39,684 bases of DNA from a virus, in IMG/VR virus record IMGVR_UViG_3300032893_000149, positions 1 through 39,684 of that record, one strand, 5' to 3'. The number at the start of each line of letters is the position of its first letter. The stretch's first letter is position 1. The notes under the pieces are model-generated. The model made no database searches. It was not told the origin of the DNA and saw nothing but the letters and a program-made list of their open reading frames with translations. Below are positions 1 to 9,200 of the stretch, piece by piece. Position numbers and translations under genes: made by a program.

Positions 1-132
1 GGATAGTTTGCCAGGCCGCCCATCAGAAAGCTGCCGGCCGCGGCCGAAAGGCACGTGGCCGCGGTCACCGCGGCCAGCGGCATGCCGGTCTCGTGCAGGA
101 TGGCCGGGTTCACGAAAATGATGTAGATCATC
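1..132 (-). pseudogene. NCS2-family purine permease, 3' fragment interrupted by prophage
   Basis: On the minus strand this GC-rich stretch reads as one open frame beginning MIYIIFVNPAIL and continuing through an Ala/Gly-rich membrane segment to GGLANYP, where the window ends. These are recognisable N-terminal motifs of NCS2 nucleobase permeases (AzgA/PbuG-type guanine-hypoxanthine transporters of the inner membrane). The missing N-terminus lies at the far right of the window, and joining the two halves at the CATC core gives an uninterrupted TTFMTMIYIIFVNPA reading. The fragment has its own Met codon at 129..131, but translation from it would lack about 33 residues. The family call is from motif recognition; the exact substrate cannot be told. 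Confidence 0.8.
129..132. other. attL core (CATC) of the prophage
   Basis: CATC here and at 39571..39574 are the only short identity needed to rebuild the host permease in frame. The slightly longer context TAGxxCATC is also shared (124..132 and 39566..39574, differing at two positions). A very short core is what is known for large serine integrases, and such an integrase gene abuts attR. The exact crossover dinucleotide cannot be told. Confidence 0.75.
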
Positions 133-170
133 CTTCATATTTGGAACGGCATAAACCCCAATAAAACCGC

Positions 171-210
171 AAAAAAGCCGCCTTGAGTCGAGTGCTCTTG
201 GCGGCTTTTT
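171..210 (-). terminator. Rho-independent terminator ending the late operon
   Basis: A GCCGCC/GGCGGC stem is flanked by A6 on one side and T5 on the other. Read on the minus strand the stem is followed by six T residues, just downstream of the last leftward phage gene and before the host permease fragment. It would stop late transcription entering the host gene. It can also work in the other direction. Confidence 0.8.
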
Positions 211-218
211 CTTTGACG

Positions 219-650
219 CTACTTCGCCCGGTAAATCTCATCTGCCTTTGCGCTGATCTGGTCCTTCTGTTGGTCGGTCAGCTTCTCGTTACGCTTTGAT
301 GCGACCAATCCAGCACGATCCAGAGCAGCGTTGACGGCGACCTTCTTTGCTTTGCTCTGCTCCTTCATCTCTCGTAGCAGTCGAGTCGCACTGGTCATCA
401 CGATTGCGTCGAGTGATCTTGGTCCACGTTTCCCACCACGACCACCACGAGCACGTTTGACTGGAACATCAACGGCGAAACCAGACTGACGCTGATATTC
501 ACCCATCAGTTTTGTCACTGCTTCATCTGCTTCGATTGCGGCTTTCTCCAGGGGTGCCAGTGCTGCTTTTGCTTCTTCCAATGCTTTGTGCGCTCTCTCG
601 GCGTCGGCTAGAGCGCTTGTGAGGGATGCTGCAAGATCTGAGAGTGTCAT
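219..650 (-). CDS. Hypothetical protein, coiled coil with basic Gly/Arg patch
   Basis: This 143-residue protein is the last leftward gene before the terminator and the attachment site. The first ~55 residues are Ala/Glu/Lys-rich and read as a coiled coil; a basic Arg/Gly patch lies at ~66-78 and a second charged helical region follows. I do not recognise a family. No lysozyme, amidase or peptidase motif is visible, although an endolysin might be expected near here. No clear Shine-Dalgarno sequence precedes the start. A CTCTCAG heptamer lies just upstream (665..671), matching repeats found elsewhere in the phage. A DNA-binding or late accessory role is possible but not shown. Confidence 0.65.
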   Translation of the reverse strand: MTLSDLAASLTSALADAERAHKALEEAKAALAPLEKAAIEADEAVTKLMGEYQRQSGFAVDVPVKRARGGRGGKRGPRSLDAIVMTSATRLLREMKEQSKAKKVAVNAALDRAGLVASKRNEKLTDQQKDQISAKADEIYRAK

Positions 651-694
651 ACATCGAGTATAGCTCTCAGAAGGATTGCGAGATACCAGTCAGC

Positions 695-886
695 TTAATT
701 TTGATCGGGTGTCTTCGGGTGTCTGAGATTGAGAAACAGTTTCAGCGAATCCCTAATCCAAGTCCAAGCCCATTGAGGAAACATGCAGAGAGATGGTAAG
801 CGCTCTGGCATCGTTGCAATTAGAGCCGAGACCAACAAGCCAAAGAGAAGCTGATGACGCTCAACTAATGCACTGATGTCTATCAT
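695..886 (-). CDS. Small membrane protein, candidate holin component
   Basis: This 63-residue protein starts at the Met at 886. Its ATG overlaps the TGA of the preceding gene (ATGA), which indicates translational coupling. One clear hydrophobic segment (about residues 11-26, LLFGLLVSALIATM) is followed by an aromatic stretch containing WAWTWI and a charged tail. Small size, membrane segment and position at the end of the late operon beside an XhlA-like protein suggest a holin or holin partner. That is inference from context; no family was recognised. A longer reading from an upstream Met at 946 is unlikely because it overlaps the neighbour further. Confidence 0.55.
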   Translation of the reverse strand: MIDISALVERHQLLFGLLVSALIATMPERLPSLCMFPQWAWTWIRDSLKLFLNLRHPKTPDQN

Positions 887-1260
887 TTGTGTGTGACCAG
901 ATCGAGCAGATATTTTCCGACGACAGCGACCAATCCACCGACGCAAGCATACACACCAGCCATGATCGCTTTGACTGTTCTTTGATGTTCTGCTCTAGTC
1001 GCCATCTCAATCTGTATTTTTGAGATGTCAGATTTGATCGGCGTAAGCAAGGGACAAGTATCAGTACGCTCTGCTAATTGTCGATCATGCTGCTGAATTC
1101 GCTCTGACAATGCGAAAACCCGCCCGTTCTGCTGCTTCTGATATTCGACAATGGCATCTAGTCTCTCAATCACGTTGTCAAATCGTTCATCGTGTGTGGC
1201 TAGTTTTGGCAGAATTTCAAGAAGTAGATCTCTCTCTGTCATTTCATGCTTGCGATCCAT
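883..1260 (-). CDS. XhlA/hemolysin-like coiled coil with C-terminal membrane anchor
   Basis: The protein has 125 residues. Residues ~10-75 are charged and heptad-like (DNVIERLDAIVEYQKQQNG, then SERIQQHDRQ). Near the C-terminus (about 99-121) is a single membrane segment (GVYACVGGLVAVVGKYLLDLV) followed by a short charged tail. This is the architecture of XhlA-type proteins, which act with a holin in phage and phage-derived lysis cassettes. It is followed by an ATGA-coupled small membrane protein. Assignment rests on architecture and position, not on sequence identity I can verify. A second Met six codons in could be the true start. Confidence 0.55.
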   Translation of the reverse strand: MDRKHEMTERDLLLEILPKLATHDERFDNVIERLDAIVEYQKQQNGRVFALSERIQQHDRQLAERTDTCPLLTPIKSDISKIQIEMATRAEHQRTVKAIMAGVYACVGGLVAVVGKYLLDLVTHK

Positions 1261-1275
1261 ACTGCTACTACCTTG

Positions 1276-1431
1276 CTATTGAGATGGTGGTGGTGTCGGC
1301 GGAAAAACTTTTGCTTCGAGCGCAGTTAAATCATCAACTGTCTTTGCCGCATCGAGCATCATCCGAAAACGTACCTCTAATCCAGTACGCTTATTCCAGA
1401 ATTCGAGTGTGTTTGTTTGTGTGTCGGGCAT
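1276..1431 (-). CDS. Small hypothetical protein (51 aa)
   Basis: This short frame starts ATG at 1431 and ends TAG at 1276..1278. It encodes MPDTQTNTLEFWNKRTG... and ends in a proline run, FPPTPPPSQ. It begins 3 nt after the stop of the upstream gene (stop codon 1434..1436), is preceded by a purine-rich AGAGAA stretch, and fills the otherwise empty gap between two tightly packed genes. No family is recognised. It is included because spacing and codon use fit the operon. Confidence 0.6.
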   Translation of the reverse strand: MPDTQTNTLEFWNKRTGLEVRFRMMLDAAKTVDDLTALEAKVFPPTPPPSQ

Positions 1432-1433
1432 TG

Positions 1434-1625
1434 TTAGTTCTCTTTTGGCGGCTCTGACTCTGGCTTAACCAACTTATTACCCTGTAGCTGCCAATTACCG
1501 TCGAGATCATTTTGCTTTCCGATCATTTTGATTGCACCCTCTAGCTGTTGCTGGATGCCCTGCATGGCGCTCAAATACTCGCTGATGAGTGCGTATTCTT
1601 TGTCGGTAAGTGGATGTTCTTGCAT
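1434..1625 (-). CDS. Hypothetical late protein (63 aa)
   Basis: A small, charged, mainly helical protein (MQEHPLTDKEYALISEYLSA...) with a Lys/Pro/Glu-rich tail. It lies 1 nt downstream of the 86-residue gene and 3 nt upstream of the 51-residue gene, so it is clearly part of the same operon. There is no membrane segment and no recognised domain. Small proteins in this slot, between the fibre and lysis genes, are often fibre-assembly or accessory proteins, but nothing here proves it. Confidence 0.6.
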   Translation of the reverse strand: MQEHPLTDKEYALISEYLSAMQGIQQQLEGAIKMIGKQNDLDGNWQLQGNKLVKPESEPPKEN

Positions 1626-1626
1626 A

Positions 1627-1887
1627 CTATTGCACTACCTGAAAATTCATCGCTGCTAACGTCGCTGCCCGAACTTGTGCCTGTAGTGTTGCGATCTGAT
1701 TCACATTGGCGGCTTGCGATGTCAGCACAACGGTAGGAAAGAGACCGGACATATAAGTGATGATCGCCGACGAAATATATGCGAGTACATCATCATCAGA
1801 CGGATCAGCGTTGATTGGGTACATCGTCTTGATGAATGCTTTCGCTGCCGCAAGATGTTCGTCTGGAACTGTAAATTGGATTTTCAT
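1627..1887 (-). CDS. Hypothetical late protein (86 aa)
   Basis: The sequence starts MKIQFTVPDEHLAAAKAFIK and contains a mildly hydrophobic middle (DVLAYISSAIITYMSGLF). No signal peptide or catalytic motif is evident. There is no Shine-Dalgarno sequence; instead an ATAAATAA box ends 5 nt before the ATG, so the mRNA from that box would start at or near the ATG. It lies just downstream of the large fibre gene, where small accessory or chaperone proteins are common. Function unknown. Confidence 0.6.
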   Translation of the reverse strand: MKIQFTVPDEHLAAAKAFIKTMYPINADPSDDDVLAYISSAIITYMSGLFPTVVLTSQAANVNQIATLQAQVRAATLAAMNFQVVQ

Positions 1888-1892
1888 ATTAG

Positions 1893-1900
1893 TTATTTAT
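1893..1900 (-). promoter_or_regulatory. Putative late promoter box ATAAATAA (86-aa gene)
   Basis: It lies in the short gap between the fibre gene stop and the next ATG at 1887. It matches the TATAAATA-type box of T4 late promoters at 7 of 8 positions when aligned one base upstream. The predicted start site coincides with or is adjacent to the ATG, and no Shine-Dalgarno sequence is present. It partly overlaps the fibre stop codon. Confidence 0.5.
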
Positions 1901-4900
1901 CCCCAATATCCGACTAAAATACCGCCCTGGTAGTTGGCGTAATGATAAGGTCCACTCTGTCCGCCGCCAGCAGGAGTAAAATAGAAACCATCTGGGATGT
2001 ACATCTGACCGTTGAGCGCTGTATACCCGCCCACTAATACTGAGGTTGCACTAAGAGTTAATGATGCACACGTAACAGGACCCGTTGTATTGACACCACC
2101 AGCACCGACAAATTGAGGAACTGTTGCGTAAGGGAATGTACTTTGCGTGGTTGTATTGATCGCAACCTTATTGGCGATTTGCAAAGCATTTGGCACTAAC
2201 AAGCTGTATTGACCGCTGCCCTGTATTTGCAATGCCCCGCCAGTTAGATTCGCTTGGTACGCTCCATAATTGATCTGCAATCCAGAGTACGCACTTCCAA
2301 TTTGAGTTGTACCGCCGTCAAGACCAATAATAGATATCGACCCACCAATGATTCTTGGAGCAGACATAGTGACGATTGCACTGATTGTCCCACCATTAAT
2401 CTGATCGCCAATGAGAGTTCCGGTGTAGATTACATCAGTAGGTAACGACCCAGTGCCAATCTGTTTTACGTTCAGTGTCCCGGTGATATTAGCCGATTTG
2501 CCTTGTATGTCACCACTAATGATGGAACCAGGAACGACGATGTTGCCGTAAATATCTGTCGCAATTTGGTGAGTGACATCAGTGACAGACGAACCACCGA
2601 GTCTTACACGCTTGAACCATGCACCGACCCAACCAGAATTAGCTGAGTCATCGCCAATAAAACCAATTAAGTTGCCTGACGTGTCAAAGTTCTTACTCTG
2701 TGACACCATGCCAGGACCGCCAACCTGAAAAGCACCTGTCTTAATCACGGACGCATCTATGTTGACAATTTTTTGAACTTGCGCCGAACTGTCCCAAGCA
2801 AACTGTGAACTGAGCTTAGTTGCTTTACTCATATCCACATTTGTCATCACCAGATTGCCGTTTGAATCGAAACTGAATTCAGAGTTAGTGGGCAGAATGA
2901 TCTGAACTCCACCGTTGCCATCTGGACCTGTACCATTTCCAGTTGATGTTTGCGGTTTGAGAAGAACGCTGTCACATACTGCGTAAGATCCAGTGGTCAT
3001 ATTCGAGCAATACACACTCACTCGACAGTATGACGCACCAGTAGGAGCAGTTGCCGTCAGAGATACTTTCGTCCATGCATTTTGCGTCACCGTATAATGA
3101 CTTGGACCAGACGCAGGAGACATGTAGGTGTTATTGTGGTCGTACCAGTAAATGTAAATTCCTGCTCCACCTGGACAACCGTTAGGCAAAAATATCCAAG
3201 CCTCGGCGTAGAAAGAATCTCCTGGTTTGCAAGAGTGGCTGTTGAGTTCGAACAACTCACCGACACTACCCGACCCACCACTCAGCACCGCATAAAAGTT
3301 GCCCGAATAACAACCACCAGGAGCAAATTGTGCATAACAAGAGCCTTGGTTGTCGATCCATCCTGTCAAGTCGCCAGTCTCCCAACCAGGATTGAGCACT
3401 AAGTTGCTTAAGTTATTCGTTGGCAGACCAGCACCACCGTTGCTATCCGGGAAAATATTTGGACCTGTCAGTTGCGGTTTGATGGTAACATCATCCACCA
3501 TTATTGTTCCTGCTGTCTGTGTGTACGTCTGTATTTGCGGACGCATCCACGTGACACCAGATAATGATGTTGGAATGGTCAGGTTAAACGAATATTTTGT
3601 CCAAACGCCAGCATAACCAGATGCGACAGCGTAAGTATAAGGACCGTAAGACCAGTTACCGTCTATTTCGTTTTTGTTTTTGTCACCATACGCAACCGCA
3701 AACACAAACACACCATTGTTACCGCTTTGCCCCATGACCCACGTTTCGCAGTAATAATTTTCTCCGGGCTTACACGCAATCCAGTCACCATACATTAGTT
3801 GATCCGATGATGACTGAAAAACATTTTTGCCAGTGCGTGCTGATGACGATGCAACAATAGGTGGTGTTGCTCCGTTGCTTAAAATCCAGTGAGAGACGCC
3901 ATCTTCGAACGATGGGTTGAGCACTAAGTTGCTGGTGTTGTCATTCCCGGATTTGACGCCGCCGTCGCCGTCTGGTGTTAGTCCGGGTCCCACACTCGTC
4001 GCTGGACTTAGCCATGTGGAGTCAACGTACCAACTCTTACCATTTGTCTCTGACCAGACTCCCCATCCTACGACTAATTTGGACGCATTAGATGGGACAG
4101 TGATAGTCAGGGATAATTTCTGCCAGACCTGTGCGCTGCCGTTGCCGTGAAGTGCCTGTGTATCGGCGGAAAGGTACGTCCCGTCATTTTGATAATAAAA
4201 AACGTTCAAGGAAAGAGCGCCTGTTGTTCCCGCACCTGCACTACCCCATCCTTCGACGTAATATTGTTCTCCTGGTTTGACGATGTGAAAATTGGTCTCA
4301 ACTACTGACGCAAGACCACCACTGTTGGCTGTGAGCGAGAGAAAGTTACTGCCTGTGTGTGCATGGGTAGGTTGATTTGCGACTAACGAGACGGTGCCTT
4401 GTTGTATCGTCCATGCTGGTATCGGATTTGCTGCCGTTGGTGCAGCCTCATAATCTCCGTTGATTATCATGTTGGAGATATTGGTCGATGGCAGAGTAAC
4501 ATTGTTGTTGGGGTCGGTGTAGAGTGGCAACACCGACGGTGTCTGCAATCTCAATACAGCATCGTCAAAATACCAGGAGTCATTAACATTGGGTACTCCA
4601 TTAGTCCCGACAAAAATCCTAACAGAGTAGGTATTAGCAGGAGCTTGCGACGTTGAGCCTGATAGTTTGACCCATGACACCGACGCACCTGACGATGACA
4701 GCGACCCGTTTGATAGCATGTTACCGGAACTGTCCATGAACCAATACGAGAGACATCCTACACTAGCTGCATTAGCCGACGATTGCACATAGACTTCTGC
4801 GTAAAAAGTATCACCAACCTTACACGGTATTTCCTGGTAGACCCAACTGTTCTGTCCTTGAGTCGGAGCAGTAAATGATGCACTATGACCGCCTGAATGA

Positions 4901-6267
4901 GCAACTGTACTCGTGCCCATGTTGCCATATGTCGTGTATCCAGGGAGTGTGTTGATGTTGATCCAAGTTGATAAACCGCTCTCAAATCCAGCATTGTCGA
5001 GTAAGTTAGTAGGACCAGTATCAGTGTTGGTGCTTGTTGGAAATGGACCAAAGTACACGTCGTAATGATCTGCTCCACCACTCCAGCAATGTTGCAACAC
5101 AGCACACGTCGAATCCTGAAAACTATTAGTGCTCATGTTTTGCCTATTACATGAGTAAACACGAAACCGCATCGTCGTGTATGGAGAGCCAGTCGGGTTG
5201 TAGTCAAACATCAATCCGTCTGTATTATCGAGATGTGTGCTGCCAGTTACCTGTGTACCGCCGTGAGCAACCTCTGTACCACCTTGATTTGCAGGAGCAG
5301 GGTTACCACTACTATCGACGCATTGACAAGTTGTACGAATGAAAAACGCATTAGGATCGTTGCTTGGGTCGGTGTAAGTAATCGGGGGAATGTAGACGTA
5401 CTGTGATCCATCTGGTCTGACTTGGTTGTACGGATTGTTGCCGCCAGAACCAGCAGGAATTGATGCATTGGTCACACCATTCGCAGAGGGCAACTGCAAA
5501 CCCGCCACAGAAAATCCTGCACTGATGACCACATTAGATGGAAGTGCACTACTTGGGATCGTCGCACCACCTGTACCGCCGACTGTCTGAGGAGCAACGG
5601 CTACTTTCCACGTCTGTTGGGAAGCTGGAACCAAGCGACTGAACGAGACAGAAGCTCCCACCGAGGTATACATTGACCAACCGATATAAGTCCATTTGGT
5701 CTGATCGTCATAACTCGATACCCAATAGCTGACATTTTGTGGCACGATATTTCCAGCGAACGTCGGAATGAAAGACACCGTTGTGCTAACCAGTCTCGTA
5801 TTTTGGTCAACACTCAGTCCGCTTGCGCTTGCTGTTACCGCCGTAATTGCCGATGCCTGCACAGTAAGACCAGTGATCTGATACGGACCACTTGCGGCGA
5901 CACTTGCATCATCCAACGCAAGGAACGTCAGCGCCCATGTCTGCGTTGTAGGCGGCATTGGCTGTGAAATGCCAGTGAAGCTGACAGTAGAGCCATTCCA
6001 GGGACCAAACAGTCTGCAAACCTCTAAGCCCTGTTGATTAGTTCCTGTTGTTGCAATGACAGAAATGGATTTGAGGGAACTATATTTACTGTCGCCTGTA
6101 GGTAAAGTGATTACGCCAGAGAAATAGAAACTGCTCTGATCTGAGACTACGCAGTAATTCACCGTCGCCGTCGCAGAAGTGATATTCGGTGCTTGTCCCG
6201 TTGCCCCGCCACCAGAAGTAATCGGCTGTGAGCCACCTGTGATAGAGATTACGTCGATAATTGCCAT
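1897..6267 (-). CDS. Large tail fibre/receptor-binding protein with four CBM-like repeats
   Basis: A 1456-residue beta-rich protein. Residues ~1-410 are Ser/Thr-rich repeats likely to form Ig/FN3-like domains. Four tandem modules of ~178 residues start near residues 418, 597, 777 and 954. Each opens with a variant of NLVLNPSFEDG...W and carries KPGExYYxExW and a closing W.VDDV-type strand, as in CBM_4_9-like galactose-binding jelly-roll domains. The C-terminal ~320 residues (TGTLIGDQINGGTISA..., ending in a Gly/Tyr-rich tail) resemble phage fibre tip regions. It sits directly after the tail hub gene, as host-recognition fibres do in lambda-like tails. Sugar binding at the cell surface is the likely role; the ligand is unknown. 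Confidence 0.8.
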   Translation of the reverse strand: MAIIDVISITGGSQPITSGGGATGQAPNITSATATVNYCVVSDQSSFYFSGVITLPTGDSKYSSLKSISVIATTGTNQQGLEVCRLFGPWNGSTVSFTGISQPMPPTTQTWALTFLALDDASVAASGPYQITGLTVQASAITAVTASASGLSVDQNTRLVSTTVSFIPTFAGNIVPQNVSYWVSSYDDQTKWTYIGWSMYTSVGASVSFSRLVPASQQTWKVAVAPQTVGGTGGATIPSSALPSNVVISAGFSVAGLQLPSANGVTNASIPAGSGGNNPYNQVRPDGSQYVYIPPITYTDPSNDPNAFFIRTTCQCVDSSGNPAPANQGGTEVAHGGTQVTGSTHLDNTDGLMFDYNPTGSPYTTMRFRVYSCNRQNMSTNSFQDSTCAVLQHCWSGGADHYDVYFGPFPTSTNTDTGPTNLLDNAGFESGLSTWININTLPGYTTYGNMGTSTVAHSGGHSASFTAPTQGQNSWVYQEIPCKVGDTFYAEVYVQSSANAASVGCLSYWFMDSSGNMLSNGSLSSSGASVSWVKLSGSTSQAPANTYSVRIFVGTNGVPNVNDSWYFDDAVLRLQTPSVLPLYTDPNNNVTLPSTNISNMIINGDYEAAPTAANPIPAWTIQQGTVSLVANQPTHAHTGSNFLSLTANSGGLASVVETNFHIVKPGEQYYVEGWGSAGAGTTGALSLNVFYYQNDGTYLSADTQALHGNGSAQVWQKLSLTITVPSNASKLVVGWGVWSETNGKSWYVDSTWLSPATSVGPGLTPDGDGGVKSGNDNTSNLVLNPSFEDGVSHWILSNGATPPIVASSSARTGKNVFQSSSDQLMYGDWIACKPGENYYCETWVMGQSGNNGVFVFAVAYGDKNKNEIDGNWSYGPYTYAVASGYAGVWTKYSFNLTIPTSLSGVTWMRPQIQTYTQTAGTIMVDDVTIKPQLTGPNIFPDSNGGAGLPTNNLSNLVLNPGWETGDLTGWIDNQGSCYAQFAPGGCYSGNFYAVLSGGSGSVGELFELNSHSCKPGDSFYAEAWIFLPNGCPGGAGIYIYWYDHNNTYMSPASGPSHYTVTQNAWTKVSLTATAPTGASYCRVSVYCSNMTTGSYAVCDSVLLKPQTSTGNGTGPDGNGGVQIILPTNSEFSFDSNGNLVMTNVDMSKATKLSSQFAWDSSAQVQKIVNIDASVIKTGAFQVGGPGMVSQSKNFDTSGNLIGFIGDDSANSGWVGAWFKRVRLGGSSVTDVTHQIATDIYGNIVVPGSIISGDIQGKSANITGTLNVKQIGTGSLPTDVIYTGTLIGDQINGGTISAIVTMSAPRIIGGSISIIGLDGGTTQIGSAYSGLQINYGAYQANLTGGALQIQGSGQYSLLVPNALQIANKVAINTTTQSTFPYATVPQFVGAGGVNTTGPVTCASLTLSATSVLVGGYTALNGQMYIPDGFYFTPAGGGQSGPYHYANYQGGILVGYWG

Positions 6268-6270
6268 ATA

Positions 6271-9200
6271 TTAGAACCTGAGAGTGATGCATTTTCCTTG
6301 GTCGCTGAGAGTGAGCGTCGTTGCTCCTGGTGGATCACGGAAAGTGTCGCTGTTGACGGTATTTGTCGCAATCGTAACAGTGTTGGTTGAAGAGTCGGTT
6401 TTGGTGATGACAAGCTCTTGGTCTTTCATCGCCGAGGTATCCGCCAGCAAGTTAACGGTGATGTTGCCGTGGGTTGCGTCACAGAGAAGACGACCATCAT
6501 TTACCGTCTGATTACCAGAGTTTGCTGCGGTGTAATTTGGATCGGCTGTTGGAAGAACAATTCGTGTACCCATGGCTCCGAAGATGTAAATGTCTCTCCA
6601 CGGTGAAAGGTTCGTTACACATACTTGACCAGTAGGATCGACAGTATCAACTCTGACAACGACTGTAGAGCCTGATTCATTTGCAACATCCATGGTCATT
6701 GGCATTGACTTTGAGTCTTGCGAATCATAGACAGTTGGCTCTGTAATGATCCAAGATGACGTTGAATCTGGTTTAATCGTAAACTCGCCGTTGATGCTGA
6801 TTGTGTCGCCTGTATTCGATGCGATGATGTACGTCTGCCCTGCTCCTTTACCTTCGGTGATCCACAACAGCTTTCCCGCTTCAGAGTTTGTGTCAAATTG
6901 AGTCGCACCGTCCAAAGCGTTATCCGTCACGCTGTTGTTTGTCGAGGATGAAACACCGAATCGAACCACAAACAGGTCACCATCAGTCACACCTGCCGCT
7001 TGCGGATTTCCTGCGACTGTGAGGGTATCAGAAGTATTCGATGTAATTTTGAAATTAATGACAGGTAAAAGACCAGAGCCGTATTTGCCGATGATACTTA
7101 CGACTCGATTTGCAAAGCAGTTGGTCGCCCATGTACTACCAGCGGCTTTGATGGTCGAGGTTGTTACGCCACTCGCCGTGATCTGAGCGCCGATGCTGCC
7201 TGTGTGACGACCTTGGAATATCTTGGCATTGAACTTGTCGTACTGCGGGTCAAACAAACCGATACCATTTGTCGAATATGAGGTCAGGGTCAGTGTGTCA
7301 TCAAGGCTCGTATTGCTTGCTTGTAGGGTCATATTGTTATTGTTGGTCCCCATCCAGATGCCATAACCAGATGGAGTAACAGGCGAACCAGCAATAACAC
7401 GCTCTTGCCAGTTGAAACCTGTCAGCTTGATTGTGTAGTTGTTCAAACCCGCTGGAATTTGGACATTAGAAACATTGGATGGTGCTGACCAATTGCCGTT
7501 TGCGTCGTAGGTACAGACTGCGAGAGCGTAATTGTAGCCGCCCTGAATCGTCCCGCCACCAGAAGTGAAGGTTGGAACCATATCGAATAGCGGAGGGACC
7601 ACTTGTGATGACATCTGACCTGACTGTACGGCTCCGTTGATGACGATCTGTGGCTGCACGTCTCCGTTCTGATTCTTGTAGGTCTGCGACAAGTCAAAAG
7701 TCTTATTCTGTCCAAAGGGGTCAGCAGTATTAACAGGAGTCGCCTGATTGGGAATCCACGGAAGCGGAGGTCTGACAAGTGACGCCGCAATGACTGGAGC
7801 CAATGAGAATGACGCTGTGCCGTACGTGTCGAGATACCATTCGTCCAGGTGCCATGTCGCAGAAATACTAAGCGTCTCAAAATTCGTTGATGTTACAATC
7901 TCGGTGACTCGTGCAAGAACGTTAGAAATGCCATCATGCACAGAATTGACCATGATGATGTCACCAATTCTCAGATGAATCGCTCTGAAGCTGGTGTCAA
8001 ACTTGAACGTCCAAGTCCCGCCTGAATCTCCTCGTGGATTACCTTCGAGCTTGGAAGCGATGAACCAGGAGCCAACTCTCTGAGCCATGTCATATGTGTT
8101 GCAACCAAGCACAGGTAGGTTGTACGAAACCTCTTGGCCGACATTGTTGATCGCTTGTGAGTCACGCACTGTAATAGCATCCTCGACAAACGAATTTTGT
8201 GAATCCATAAACGAGAACGAGACGCTGTTGTATGACTGGTTGATCGGCTGTTGTACGGTTTGAAAGCTGGACTTCTTGCCTTTTCTCAGAATCGTTCCGT
8301 CGTCATCCGAAAATCTATATGCGACATATCCACTCTTCAGGTTGCCGCCATAATCTACCGATGACACTGCTGTGTGATAGTTGGATTCCGGGATGTCTGT
8401 TGGCTGCTGGTCTCCTAGTGTCCCGTCGATCTGCACACCAAGTAATGCTCCATTGCTCTTTGCTGGAGCTAGAGTTGCACGACATGATAGACGGAGACCT
8501 CGCACAATCTCTGATACAGATTTGGGATCTTTCAACACGAGCGATGTGGAGAACAATGGACCTGTCGAACCGTCTGACCTTGTGATTTGGCGGTCACAAA
8601 TGTTTGCTGCTGCGATCCAATCTGGAATGTAAAAGTCGGTATAATTCCAACCAGCACGAATCATTACATCCATCAGCACCCAAATAGGATTTGCACCGAA
8701 ACCTGAAATGAACTGCTGAGTGACGTTGCTGTTGTCACTGTTGGCTAGTCCTGTCGGGGTGGTGCCAAGATTCTGGTTGCGGTCAATTGTTGAGCCGCCG
8801 AAGTAGCCAGGACCAGATGATTCCGTCGTCCCAACTAAGTCAAAACCTGTGTTGTTGTTGTTGAGCGTCTTAAAGGTCTTACCATCGAGGTTGGCATTAC
8901 CTGTACCAAGAATAGTGACATCAGTACCTTCTCCCCACAGCAAATTGTTCGATAGGCTGAGATGTCCACTGCTGATGCCAGTGAAAGCACAGAACGATGG
9001 CACCTTATTACCGCCAACAACCATTCGGATTGTCGGAGGAGAAGCAGAGCTACCTTCAGCAGCAAAGATGACCCATTCGACCAAACACATTCCTCCGTGT
9101 GGATCTGGATCACCATTCGCCCCATTAAAGCCAGCATCATTGATAAGATTCCCTGTGCGGTCTCCTGTGGTGATGAGCGAGAAACGATGAAGAGGATCTA

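Noticed and set aside
6080-6090. GTAAATAT inside the large fibre gene
   Set aside because: It lies within coding sequence with no start codon suitably placed downstream; treated as chance.
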